Assembly (NCBI GenBank): GCA_037367405.1
Contig: JAZKJV010000686.1
Span: 310,001-374,000 of the forward strand
DNA: 64,000 nt
Source: Ottelia alismoides
Taxonomy: Eukaryota; Streptophyta; Magnoliopsida; Alismatales; Hydrocharitaceae
Reading direction: 5' to 3'
The notes beneath the pieces are model-generated. The model worked only from the letters and a program-made list of their open reading frames with translations, was not told the origin of the DNA and made no database searches. The position numbers and the translations under genes are program-made. Shown here piece by piece: positions 1 through 10,597 of the stretch; the stretch's first letter is position 1, and each line of letters opens with the position of its first letter.

Positions 1-915
1 TAAGGAGGAGGAGGATGTGGATATTGTCCATAAAATATATTTTGTTGATGGTTAGGATGATGAAAATATGCAGGTTGCTGACCTTGTATCCATATTTGGA
101 ACTATGGTGGAGACTGATTGTGAGGTTAGAACTGATGGTGTTGGTACTGTTGTTGTCTACCTCCATGAAACTGATGGGTAGTTCTCTGGCCCTACTGTGA
201 ACCAAACTGGCCTTTCCCTGTCAGACAGGGTTGGTTCCGCTCCCGATCGAACTAGATACCATTCACCTCCTGAATGATAGGTGGAGGTAGAGCCTGCTGC
301 TCAAGAACATATGGGACTTCCTGCTGGTATGGTACTATCTGTTGTGACTGTTGCAGAATCTGGTCTAGTGTCTGCACGTAATATACGTGTTGAACTATGG
401 AAGGAACACCAGTGCCTTGTTGTGAAGAAGAAGTACTCTCCATAGTAGAGATATAGGCTATTGCACCCATACTGTGGACCGCACTGATTGTATTCAGAAG
501 AAGCTCCAGGTACTTTATTATTTCATCCAGCTTGTCCAGGTTCTTTGTCCTTTGTTCGATCACATGGAGCTTCTCAAGCTCCATGGATTGCTTCTCGATG
601 ATGTCTACTTTGGATAGGTGGTTCCTAATAATGGTCAGATCAGAATTGTCCACCATATCCATTTCATGTGATGTTGTCATATTGATAGCCTTGTGGGATA
701 CTGTAGGCGAAGTGATGGGGCACTTCTAAAAAGCACCTGAGGAAGAAATAGATGCTCAGCTCTCTGCCATCTCCTCAAAAATTTGATAAAGGACATCTTC
801 GTCCTTGTTAAAGTCACCCCCCCCATAAGCAGCATCTACCAGCTTCTTATTTTCTATGCTTAAACCCCTAAAGAAATTTTGCACAAGGCTTGTCTTTGGA
901 ATAATTGGGTTGCAT
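1..915 (-). pseudogene. Decayed Ty3/gypsy gag fragment
   Basis: Reading the minus strand from about 915 leftwards gives broken gag-like sequence. A stretch near 915-780 resembles the end of a retrotransposon gag capsid domain (an LxxxxKxLVDAAxGG-like pattern). An open reading frame from 680 to 252 (142 codons) then has the Leu/Glu-rich coiled-coil character of the region after capsid, followed by a Gln/Pro-rich tail that continues, with stops, to position 1. The same order is seen in the intact gag at 16982-14937. Several stops and frameshifts lie between 915 and 690. The N-terminal half of gag and the leader are missing, so the fragment abuts LTR-like sequence directly. It is probably part of the same old element as the LTR pieces at 916-1340, 22348-22584 and 34670-35450 (inference). 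Confidence 0.6.
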
Positions 916-1340
916 AAGGCTTGTCCCTGGTAAAGGCATCATATTGTTGATTTTTGGGGCTTTTATTTTTAATTAATTAATTACAAGTGTCATCGCAACC
1001 CAATTAAGCATCAAATAGAAACTAATTATTCTCAAGAAAAAATAGATACAAAATTATAGCAAGATAAATTGTTATCTAATTTACATATATAGAAAACATG
1101 ATGGATCTCAAGGAGGCCACGAATATCGTGAGGGTTATTCTTTGAAAACAAAAATAAAGGAAAGAATAAGGAAACTCTTTCTACACTATGGTTGGCTTTT
1201 TGTATTTTTTATGAAATTTGTAATATTATTTTTTTTTAATTTTTTGTATTATATGTTTTTTGTTTTCTATTTTTTCAATTTTGCAAACAAAAATATTTTT
1301 TATTGTAAAACAATGGAATATGAAAGGTACAAAATAAATA
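916..1340 (-). repeat. Old gypsy LTR, U5-side piece (host copy, part 1)
   Basis: On the minus strand this stretch follows the same order as the 3' part of the LTR at 22585-26006: an AT-rich tract, an AATAACCC block, the U5 motif (GCCTCCTTGAG at about 1109-1119) and a Leu-TTGC-like tail ending near 950. I read it as the U5 side of an old minus-strand LTR that was cut at 1340 by a DNA transposon. It seems to continue at 22348-22584 and then at 34670. The exact LTR end near 940-960 is not resolved. Confidence 0.5.
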
Positions 1341-1434
1341 GGGTATTTTTACCCAGCAGACCCCATAATCTTTGTCAATTACCTCTACAAACCTTTGAAA
1401 CAACTTAATTCCTCCCTCAACCCGGAAAACTTGC
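1341..1434 (+). repeat. Left terminal inverted repeat
   Basis: Begins GGGTATTTTTACC and contains the blocks ATAATCTTTGTCAATTACCT and CCTTTGAAACAAC. All of these recur in reverse complement at 22255-22347. The wording resembles the 'ATTACC..CC' repeats common in plant MULE termini (from memory). The eight bases before it (AATAAATA) repeat after the right terminus. Confidence 0.65.
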
Positions 1435-1719
1435 TCTGTCTTACCCCACATACCCTACCGTCAATTTTATTTTTATTGGAGTCAATTGCTTGGGTTAAAC
1501 TTGAGTTAATACAACCAAAGAAAATTGTATTGTGGATCTCTCTCTCCTTCTTTCTCCTACCCATTCATCAATATCAATCTAATTCCTCCTCGCGACGAAC
1601 TGGAGGAGGAGAGACAGGTCGGGAGTCCCTCGCGGTGGATCCCAACGGAGTACATGGATCGAGCGCTCCATGTCTTGGAGATGTTGACGGCTCACCAAGA
1701 GGTGAGGGAAGGCTTTAAA

Positions 1720-2113
1720 CTGAGTACCTGGAGCTTGCCCCACAGAGGACACCTCCTGTAGAACCTTGTCGATCTCCATAGCCCCTGCGATTGGTCCCTC
1801 ATGAGCCGATCCATCCCTGGTCGTTCCAGCAAGTCATGTCGCCTCTACTGGTGCAACTAGCTCTCCTCCCGTCGAGCACATCCCCTTCTCCACTGAGGAG
1901 GATCTCATCATCATCAGGATGCACGTGCAATTTGGCAACAAGTGGGCCACCATCGCCAGCCTCCTCTCTGATCACACCGACAACACTGTTAAGAACCACT
2001 AGAACTCCACGCTCAAATGCCTCCTTCCGAACAAAGACCACCTCACCCTCTCGAACAATGGCGGGTTCTCCACAAACATCTCTCTCTTTCGTGGAGATCT
2101 GAGTAACGAGGAG
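1720..2113 (+). pseudogene. R2R3-MYB gene fragment, 5' part (subgroup 22-like)
   Basis: The frame around 1782-1857 reads DWSLMSRSIPGRSSKSCRL then YWCN, the second half of a MYB R2 repeat (family: WSLISKSIPGRSGKSCRLRWCN). After a +1 shift, 1868-2023 encodes the R3 repeat: PVEHIPFSTEEDLIII, FGNKWATIASLLSDHTDNTV, KNH, stop, NSTLK. This wording matches the intronless plant subgroup around MYB44/73/77. R2's first half is recognisable but scrambled from about 1720. Breaks are a TAG at 1858-1860 where the family has Gln, a frameshift at about 1864, and a TAG at 2000-2002 in place of the third R3 tryptophan. The frame runs on to 2113, where Athila element 1 interrupts it; the other half lies at 21893 onward. 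The fragment has lost its 3' end of R3 identity after STLK, so it is a non-functional captured copy of a nuclear DNA-binding transcription factor. Confidence 0.75.
2109..2113. other. Target-site duplication AGGAG, left copy
   Basis: AGGAG directly before the LTR start TGACGAG is repeated directly after the other LTR end (21888-21892). A perfect 5-bp duplication is the normal gypsy integrase footprint and shows that both outer boundaries of element 1 are intact. Confidence 0.9.
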
Positions 2114-3527
2114 TGACGAGCGTCCCGCACCCTTAATTAATTCGAGCAAATTAATGTCCAAATTAATGTTAATCGTTTGTTGCAGTCGGATACGAGAGGT
2201 TAGTAAAAAACCACTTTAATTAGATTCGAGTTAATTTCAAGCGGCAATTTCTTTTACTTGGTGAAGTCCAAGGTCGATCTCAGGGAGGCATCTGTCTCCT
2301 TAGGTGAATTTTAAGCAAGTATCCAAGTGTGTGATTTTCGGAGAATTATATTTTTTCTTTTCTTTTTTTTAATTTCTATGCAGACACATGCAATCCGCAG
2401 GCCAATATAACAATTAATTCAATTAAGATGTCAAATGAAGTCCAAAAATTCTAAAAATTGGCCAGATGATTAATTATGATGAAAATGAGGTACCCTAATT
2501 TTTTTGGATTTTTCAGACACTAAATGGATTTAATGGGAAGTAAATATGCAGACAGGGTGATTTTCAATATTTAATTTTTAAGAATTAACAAACCACAATT
2601 TTTTCAAGAACTAAAATTACCCTAGATAGCACAAATGATAAGGAATCCAGGAAAATTGAAAGATTTGAATTTCAATGTGAAATGAATTAATTAAAATTTA
2701 AATAAGAAAATCACTCAATAATTTATTTAGGCCTCGATATGTGTGTAAATGACATGAAATTTTTATGGTATGTTAAGAATACTGTCCTTAAGCTACTGTG
2801 AATTTTTGATGATTTTTGGAAGCACAGAGAATTAACTACAAACCAAAAGGTGTCACTGGGCAAAATATGTCAAAAATGCACCAATTAATTCATTAATAAT
2901 TCTACTGAAATTACAAAAATGTGACACGTGGACCAATAGACAGAGGACAAGTTACTCAACAAAATGCAATTTTTAGATTTGCAAAATGATGTAAAATGCA
3001 ACCTAGGGATGCGTGCAAACACAAGGGTATAAATGCAATATAGGAAAATAAAAATACAATAAGCAAATATGCGGACAGGGACTAAAATGCAATTACCTAT
3101 AATGCTGGGGACTCTAGTGCAATTTCTCCACAGGGCACGTGCTCCTCACGTGGGCTCAGCTTCACAAGGACCTTTTTGCAAATATGGAAAGCTTCAGGGG
3201 CCTCTGTGTAATTTTTCCAGGCCGCACGTGCTCCTCACGTGGGCGGCCTAGGCCATCCCGGTGTAGCCTCGGGTCGTCCGAGCCTAGGGTTGGGGGAAAG
3301 GCTCGGTCTTCGTCGACGTGGCTGGCTGCGGGCCTTTAGATCAAGATCGATCCAAAGGATGGCGGTGATGATGCGTGGCGAGATCAGAATCCGTCAGATC
3401 TGGATAGATCTAACGGTGGTCGATGGAGGCTGAAGATGATGGCGTGGCGTTCTCCTGAGCGTGGGATCATTGATGATCCTACGGTCGTTGGCAGCTCCGA
3501 TGGGCGGGCGACGTGGCTGACTGCGAA

Positions 3528-3552
3528 CCGTTCGATCGAGATGATCGAACGG
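3528..3552. repeat. Inverted repeat CCGTTCGATC/GATCGAACGG in LTR
   Basis: Near-perfect palindrome with a short spacer. It is one of a family of AACGG-containing inverted repeats in these LTRs; others are at 7741-7768 and 8063-8091 here, and five lie in the solo LTR 48409-51430. Confidence 0.7.
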
Positions 3553-5372
3553 CCTCTGGGGCTTCTTCCTCGACGGCCCTCCGCCTCCTGCGGAGGAGAA
3601 GGCGGGCTCCGACGTTGCTGTCTTTGCTCCGCCCTTCCCTCCCGTCGTCGGTGAAGGTCGATGGCGAGTCGGAGGTATCTCGGAAGATGCGCGGATGGTC
3701 GACGAAGCTTCTGGTGACCTCAGGAGTGAGAGAGGGCCGTCGGAGGTTGCTGGCGACGAAGCTCGAAGATGACTCCGGCGAGCTTCCGTTCAATGAGACG
3801 CGGGGTACCTGCAAGTGTTAAATATAGAGCCGAAGCTCGTGCGTGCGCCTGCGGAGAGGTGGAGGTAGTCGGCGAGGCCTAAGGCGTGCGGAAGATGGGT
3901 AGGCGATGGTGCTCCGGCCAAGTGGCGGAGCTGAGCTGATGAAGATTGACGTGCGTCGTCGGGGGTCGTGAATGCTACTGATGAATCCATGATTCATTAA
4001 CTTTTCTGTTGCATTTTGTCTTAAAACCCTTAACAAATACATGTAAATATTCATTAATTCTCATATTTTAACAAAACAATATTCTTGTGTAAATATTCAC
4101 TTTTAATCACTAAAATCATGTAAATAAATGAAGAACCAGAAAATAAAGAAAAAAAGGTAGATTGAATATATGTATATATATACAATATGACTTAAAATAT
4201 AAATATAGCTGTAAGATATATTTATAACCTAACCTCCGAGACCAAGTCAGCATGGATTGGTCGACAAACCAATAAGTAGGGGGAGATAAGGAAAGAAAAC
4301 CAAATAAAAATAATTTATCACATGTAGATACACCTTTCATTATTTATAAAATAAATACAGAACTTCAAAGAATTTTAATTATTTCAGATTAACATAATTT
4401 TCATCAAACTCTTCTCCTAATTATTCTTAAAAATGTATATATAAATATAAAAATAAGTTAAAAACATTACCCTGTATATATGCCAAGAAACCCAGCCTAT
4501 AAATTGTCAAAATCTCAACTTCCGAACATCATAACTTCTTCATACGAACTCCAATTTCACTCTACTCACCTTTAAAGTTCATTAAAATAATATTCTCTAA
4601 TTAATAAAGGTGGTTTCATTGAATTCGGAGTCCGTTTGCAAAAAGTCGGTTTTGGGACCAAAAGACAAAGGGGTTTCTGGGCTATTTATTTTATGTAACA
4701 CACACTATTTATTATTTTCTTAATTTTATAATTTTTAAATTATTTCATGATCTTGTACTTTCACCATAAGTTATTTCATAATTTTTGGAGACTATTTATT
4801 ATAAAATCAAACACTTCAAAATATATGTATAATTGACCTATATAGATACTTACTCTATTTATTAAAATATGTAAATTAATTCATAAAAATCCATAAAAAT
4901 TCGTACACGTTTTATTTAATACCCTAATAATTAATAAAATATAAAATTAATTTTTACTTAATTATTTATTAAAAATTCAAAACCTATTTATAAATACATA
5001 TTTATTAATATAATATTTATATTTTAAATAATAATTATTATTTATAAAAAGTAATTATTCCATAAATTAGAGTATTAATGTATTTACATTTCTTGTATTT
5101 ACACGTAACTAAAATAACTTTATTTGCTATTTAATATTGAATTTACAATAATTATTACTTGTCTGGCCAACCAGGTGCTGACACTTGTCAGCACCTGGAT
5201 CATCTTCCTCAAGAAGCAGGTTGAACAGAATCTGTTCCAACTAGCCACCTTTCCCTATTTTTCCCGCTCGCTTCTTGAAGCTTCTGGCCAATCTAGACCC
5301 TCCGTCCCCTTCTCCTAACAACCACCTCCATCGTCAACCCTTCATCCAGCCTTGGAGCCCAAGCTACTCTCC

Positions 5373-5380
5373 TATATAAG
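5373..5380 (+). promoter_or_regulatory. TATA box of the solo LTR
   Basis: TATATAAG in the context CTCCTATATAAGGGCTCC, preceded by a GC-richer upstream region and followed by a CT/AC-rich stretch typical of a plant transcription start. Placed in the middle of the LTR as expected for the U3/R border. Confidence 0.65.
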
Positions 5381-7015
5381 GGCTCCAAGTCGCCATGGCC
5401 AAACAGAACTCACTCCAACTACCCAGGAACCCAAGTTCCAGTAACCGATCCCTTCTCTTTCTCGCCTTGTTCCGGCCATCGACGGTGGTGACAGCGCCAA
5501 GGAGGAGCTCGCGGGGAAGACGGACGTCACAGGAGGAGTCCCAAGGTGCAGCAACGCCTTGAATCGCAGCCTCGTGCCGCGTGCAGCTCCGAGAAGACCG
5601 CTCGTCGAGCTAGTACCAGGAGGTCATACACCTCCAGTTCCCAGGTCAGTTCCTTCACCTTTTGCGATTTTATTTCTCGATCTCCGAGCCACGATTAGCG
5701 TGGCTAATCCATGCTTTAGATAGGTTAATCATCCATCTAATCCGCACAAATAAAAACCTTCTCGATTTATGTTTTAACTCGGTTCAAATCAATCATAAAA
5801 CCATCACCTTCTTCATGCGTTCTGTTATTTGGCTGGAAATATATGATTTTCTGCAAACTTTGGAGCTTTTGATTTGTAACCTTCAGGCCGATTCAATACG
5901 AATCGAGCATATTATTGCATTTCTTGCAGATCATACTTCATCGCGAGCCATTAGCTTTGTATCTAAAGCTTTCAATCATCATCGAAAAGCACCTGCAAAG
6001 AAGCCTCGCCATGACTGAGTCAGCTCCAGGAAATTGAAACCACCGTCTTCGACGCCATTCCGTCGCCGCTCGGAGTGTCGCCACCTTCATCCCTACCGCG
6101 GGCGAGCTCGAGGGGTTGAGGAGCCACCCCTCTGGCCCCGCCGGAGCGTCAGATCCATCACCGGCCGACCGGAATAAATTGGAGAAGACGAGCTCGTCAT
6201 CAGCCGTTCAACAGATTCAAGAACAAAGGAAGTACAGGCTTCTGACACGTGGCGCGCCCGTAGCCTTCAGATCGCGCGCGGAACGTCTTGATCTTGGTCG
6301 TTAAATGCGAACAGGTGGAAAAATTGCTTCATAAGTCCAGCCAAGTTTCCAGAAGTGCATTCCGCCTCCAGAGTTTTGTATATTTACATTTAGGTCCCTC
6401 CGCAGGGACCTAAACGTAAGATTTTGTTTAGTTTTCTTTCAGAACAGTCCTCCAGGACCTTTTCACAAACATTTTTAATTAGTTTTCTTACGCTTATGCT
6501 CCTGGGCTGTAGGGGCTGTTTCTTGTTCTTGTGACCTCTGATTTCGACGATTCTTTGAGGGTAGTTACACAACTACCCCCGCTACTTAGTATAAAATTTT
6601 CACGGTTTTTTTTGACGAGTTTTTGACGTGTTTTGATTTTCTCGAAAACCGCTTCGTTTTGTTTTGTTTTCTTGTGTAGTTCGAGTACATAGCTCGAACC
6701 TCGTTCACCCTTACTATATAATATCACCTATATTCTATCCACCTACTATATAATAAATAAATCTTTTGAAAAATATCCCTTTTTGAAAATTAAATAAAAA
6801 TTTGAAAAGAATAAAATCAAATAAAAATAATAAAATTAAAAATCACCAGAAAAAGAAGCGCTTTAACTTAGAGAAGAATTAAAATAAAATTACGAGAAGA
6901 GAAATCTAGGGAATATATTCTGCCTCCTTGAGTTCGACCCAGGAACACTTGCCTGGTTAAATATTAGTGAACGGTTTTTTTCGACAGAGAATCGTAATTT
7001 GTTTGATAGGTTTTT

Positions 7016-7099
7016 AAGAATCAAAACTTGTTTCGCGGCTTTTGCTACATCGACCACTTTCTTCATCAAATCAAAAGAAAGCCGCGAAACTTGATTCTT
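7016..7099. repeat. Long inverted repeat near the 3' end of the solo LTR
   Basis: The arms 7016-7043 and 7073-7099 are reverse complements over about 25 bases with few mismatches (core TTTCGCGGCTTTT against AAGCCGCGAAA), separated by about 30 bases. It would fold into a stable stem in the U5 RNA, just before the CTCATCA terminus. Confidence 0.8.
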
Positions 7100-8226
7100 T
7101 TTGACCTCATCAGCTACCGTGAGGATGGAAGCTTCGACGCGAAGCTCGGCGAGATGGAACGGAAGCGAGAGGATGACCGGTGGCGGCGAATAAAAATCGA
7201 GAAAAACGAAGAAGAAAAGAATCGAAGATCGGAGATGGATGGAGGGATTTACCTAGGGATCGGAGCTCGGTCTCGAGTTCCAGGGTCGTCGCTCTAGGGA
7301 TCGGTAGGGTCCCGAGCTCGTGCAGCTACTCGGAGGAGCGGCTGCGACACGGCGGTGGTGCCGTGGATCTCGCCGGAGAAGAAGCCCTTCTTCGCTCGAA
7401 GGATCGTCAAATTGCTGTCACTAAATGGAGGATCTGAGCTCAGGGAAGCTCTCTGGAGTGGCGGATGCGGCTGAAGTTGGCCGGTGGTGGCGTATTTATA
7501 GGATAGAGTTGGTGGGTTGGCTGGTGACGAGGTGAGGTTTGTGGTCGACGTGGGGCGACTCTGGTGGGAGTCGTGGGAAGCGAGGGAGCTGGCAAGGGTG
7601 AGGGAGGAGCGCTCTCCATCGTAGTGGTGTTGGTGGTCGGAGAGGGTGGATGAGGTGATACCAAGAATAGGAAGGGGCGACTTGTTTCGCAAGGGGAGAG
7701 ATCGTGGGCGAGTGGCGTCCGGAGGTAGACGACGGAGCTCCACCGTTGGATCTGGTGATCCAACGGTGATGATCGACGCGGTATGGGAAGTGTGTGATTA
7801 CATCAAGGCGCGTAGATGATGGGACGTGATCGCGCCATGTGGAGGGCGCTGGGCGAAGCGCGGGCGCACGGCTTGGATGAGGAGATGGAGAGGATCGAAG
7901 GGACGAGGAACGCCAATGGAGGAGCGACTGTGATGGGCTCGATCAGATGGTTCATCGGCCGCCACGTGGCGAGCTCTGAAAGAGGCGCGAGCGGATGGTG
8001 CGGATTGAAGGCATGAGATGATCTGACGGCCCAGACAAAGGGCGTGCGTGGAATACCTGGAGTCGTTGGATCTCAGGAGGAGATCCAACGGCTGGATGAT
8101 GAGGCGGATGAGGCAAGGGGAGCGGGCCGCGTGGCGCAACCAGAGGGTGCCACGTGGCCTGCTGTGAGTGGCTGGAAGAAGATACACGTGTAAAGAGAAG
8201 AGGGGGTGGAATTTGGAAAAACTCAA

Positions 8227-8271
8227 AACATGAAAGTTGTAGATCTCGATGAGATCTACAAGTTTCATGTT
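8227..8271. repeat. 45-bp palindrome in U3 of element 1 3' LTR
   Basis: Two 21-base arms differing at one position (AACATGAAAGTTGTAGATC against its complement) around a three-base centre. The same palindrome is at 21333-21377 and 51168-51212, so it is kept between two distinct LTR families. Confidence 0.85.
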
Positions 8272-8782
8272 GACCAAAGACGGAGATGAGGTCGAATATG
8301 ATACATAAATACAAAGATACAATTATACACCTATGTAGTATACAAAGTGGCCCCAAAAACCCAACTTTCCCATACAAGCTCCAAATTCAATGAAATTAGT
8401 CTCATTTTAAAGGTATTTTAATGTGTAGTATTCTAAGAGTAAGTAGACCTAATTCGGAGTTTGTATGAGGGCTTTATGTGCATTTTAGTGTACAGGGGTT
8501 CTCAGGCTTTATTGGCTATTTTACAAAGGGGATTTTTGGCATTCTTCCCTATATTATTAACTAAGGAGTACATATTATAAGGAAGAGGTTATTTTAGTGA
8601 GTGGATATTTTACAAGGGATTTTTGGCTTCTTTTTTTTGAATGCAAATGGACTGCTAAAATGAATGTATTATGTATGTATGAATGAATGCTATTTATGCA
8701 TTATAATGGGAAATATGCCTCTATTTACTCGGGAACAAGACTCTATTTTTGACCTTTGAAGTGATGAATCACAGATTCATCA

Positions 8783-8797
8783 ACCCCCTATACTTAA
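8783..8797 (-). other. Polypurine tract of element 1
   Basis: On the minus strand TAAGTATAGGGGGT directly precedes the LTR start TGATGAATC. This is the usual position of the plus-strand DNA primer. The sequence repeats the right arm of the hairpins at 10114-10462. Confidence 0.8.
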
Positions 8798-10113
8798 ACC
8801 TTGCTCGTCCCCGAGCAACTAAATGAGATGCAGAAGTGAAATGATTTTGGGTTCCATACCAAGGTCACGAACAAAAGTTAAAAATAGAGCTTGACTCGAC
8901 CTTTGGATTAATTGTGTGGCAGAACCTTATTGGGATCTGAGTTTAAGACTTAACAGACTTCAAGTTCCACAAGTCTTCTATTCAAGACTCCTCAACACAC
9001 CTGATCAGAACAAGTCTACATACACAAACTCTAATGACCATGAATCTTTTCATGCAGTGTAAGTGATATATGACTCCCCACCTCAGAAGTAACAAAGAAA
9101 CAACCTCCCCCAACCTGGTAACTCTAATGCCTCGGTCTAGAAACTCTTTCCTCGAGAAGCGGGGTATTCCCTTCTAAGTTCAAGTGCAACCGGCTCAAGA
9201 AGAGGGGGAAGAAGTATAGACTTTTGGGAGCTCAGCCAGTGTAGCTAAGTCTCCCGCTGCAAGCTTCATGAGATGTAACATGGGGACCATAAGCTTTTGC
9301 TTTTCTTGACTACATATACTCTGGTGGGGTTATTAAATTTTCAATCCGACCCACCACTTTTTTTGGAGTTCTTTTTGGCATTTTTTTTTCAACAAAATGC
9401 CTCTGTACAACATATCTACATGGTGCAGCATATATACAAGAAATTTCCTCTTGAGCCAGTAGACTATCCCTCTTTTGAAGCTTTATTGCAACCCACAGCT
9501 TCTGTCTTTAGCCTTCATCACCACTAGGCCAAGTTGAGACGCACTTCCTTCACTAGAAGAAGAAGAGAGGTTCCGCCTAGAAGTACTACCCTCATATGCT
9601 ACCCCAAGCTAAAGGAAACTGCCTCCTCATCACCTCATCCGTAGAGAGCCATGTGTAAAGTGCTGGTGCACGTCAAGCCATTGTCTCTAAGAGTCATGTG
9701 TGTGTTGTTAAGTGCTCTACTCAGGCTCATCAAGATGACATATGAACATAGACTTGCAGACTTAAAGAATTAAGTCACCTGACCTGAAAAATCTTAACTC
9801 CAGTTCCTATAAGGTTCCTCTGAAATTAGGTGGATTAAGGTCAAATCAATCCCATCCTCAATATCTGCTCATAACTTAGTTCAGAACCCACTAGCTTTTC
9901 ACTTTGCCTATGCAAAGTATGCCGATGAGATGTCATGCTATGAAAATGCAAGACTCTTTTTGGATGCAGAGATGGTATGCAAGGTTAAACAAGAAGCTTT
10001 TATTTTCAAATATATTTTTTTGGCAAACCCATAATTATTGCGTAATAAAAAAAATACGTGAAAATATGCGAAAGTACGAGCTATGAGTAAAGTATATATG
10101 TAATATATACACG
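8798..10113 (-). other. Conserved non-coding 3' region of element 1
   Basis: About 1.3 kb between the hairpin array and the PPT, without a meaningful open frame. The same succession of short blocks on the sense strand (for example TTAATCCACYTAATTTC, GACTTAATTCTTT, TATGTCATCTTGA) recurs at 29990-31177 and, more weakly, at 44990-45994. Athila elements often hold an env-like gene here, but none is visible. Confidence 0.65.
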
Positions 10114-10462
10114 CCCCCCTATACTTAGCATGTGCTATGTCCTCAGAGCACGAAAAGCGACCGAAAAGACATAGCTCGGGCTAAAAGTAGGAGAGCTAAA
10201 ATTACAAGAGTGTAGAAGTCGTCCTGCCCCCCTATACTTAGGCTCTGGCAGCCTAAGTGTAGAAGAAGATCAGAAATGGGGCAGACGAGGGAAAGATGAA
10301 TGTATACCAGGCGTTCATCGGTCCCCCCAATACTTAGGCTCAAGTCAGCCTAAGTATAGGACGGAAGTGAGTATGAGGACCAATGTGATCTGGAGAATGT
10401 ACAAAAATCGACTCGAGTGACTCCTCCCCCCTATACTTAGGATCTGGTCATCCTAAGTATAG
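10114..10462 (-). other. Hairpin array with PPT-like arms, element 1
   Basis: Four inverted repeats. In sense (minus) order they are 10462-10426, 10360-10323 and 10262-10227, each CTATACTTAGG-type left arm, 8-14 base loop, CCTAAGTATAG right arm and a run of 5-6 G. A long stem of about 78 bp follows at 10191-10114, ending CTAAGTATAGGGGGG. Right arm plus G-run repeats the functional PPT at 8783-8797. The same order exists at 29137-29526. Confidence 0.85.
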
Positions 10463-10597
10463 TCCAAGATAGTGATGTAATGAGATGGGGATGGGTTACT
10501 AAAGTCGTGTAAGAGAGAGAGGATAAGATGTACAAGAAGAATGATATATACAGATGAGTCGGTCTGAATCTTTCAAGATGCTGCGGATGGCTGGAGT

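Larger units (their letters stand above)
3979..7112 (+). mobile_element. Solo gypsy LTR inserted in the 3' LTR of element 1
   Basis: A 3,134-bp TGATGA...TCATCA block absent from the otherwise matching 5' LTR (empty site GCTAC at 20218-20222). GCTAC is duplicated on both sides (3974-3978 and 7113-7117). There is no internal region, PBS or PPT, so this is a solo LTR left by LTR-LTR recombination. Sense is plus, judged by the TGATGAATCC start, a TATATAAG box at 5373 and the U5 motif at 6922-6939. The family is related to, but distinct from, its host LTR. It is the youngest insertion that can be ordered here. Confidence 0.93.
2114..8782 (-). repeat. 3' LTR of element 1 (interrupted by solo LTR)
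   Basis: TG...CA-bounded LTR. On the plus strand it starts TGACGAGCGTCCCGC and ends GATTCATCA. Without the 3,139-bp insertion at 3979-7117 it is 3,530 bp, against 3,551 bp for the 5' LTR. Differences include about 55 bp absent near 3250 (a CGAGGCTCG-rich segment present at 19480-19535) and about 40 bp extra near 3750-3795. The minus-strand TATA box is at 7493-7500. Confidence 0.92.

Noticed and set aside
1799..2161. 120-codon minus-strand frame opposite the MYB relic
   Set aside because: Crosses into the LTR at 2114 and has no family resemblance; the plus strand encodes the recognisable MYB R3 repeat.
8798..10113. Env-like gene of Athila
   Set aside because: Position is right, but no frame with signal peptide or transmembrane segments is present; conserved blocks are non-coding.
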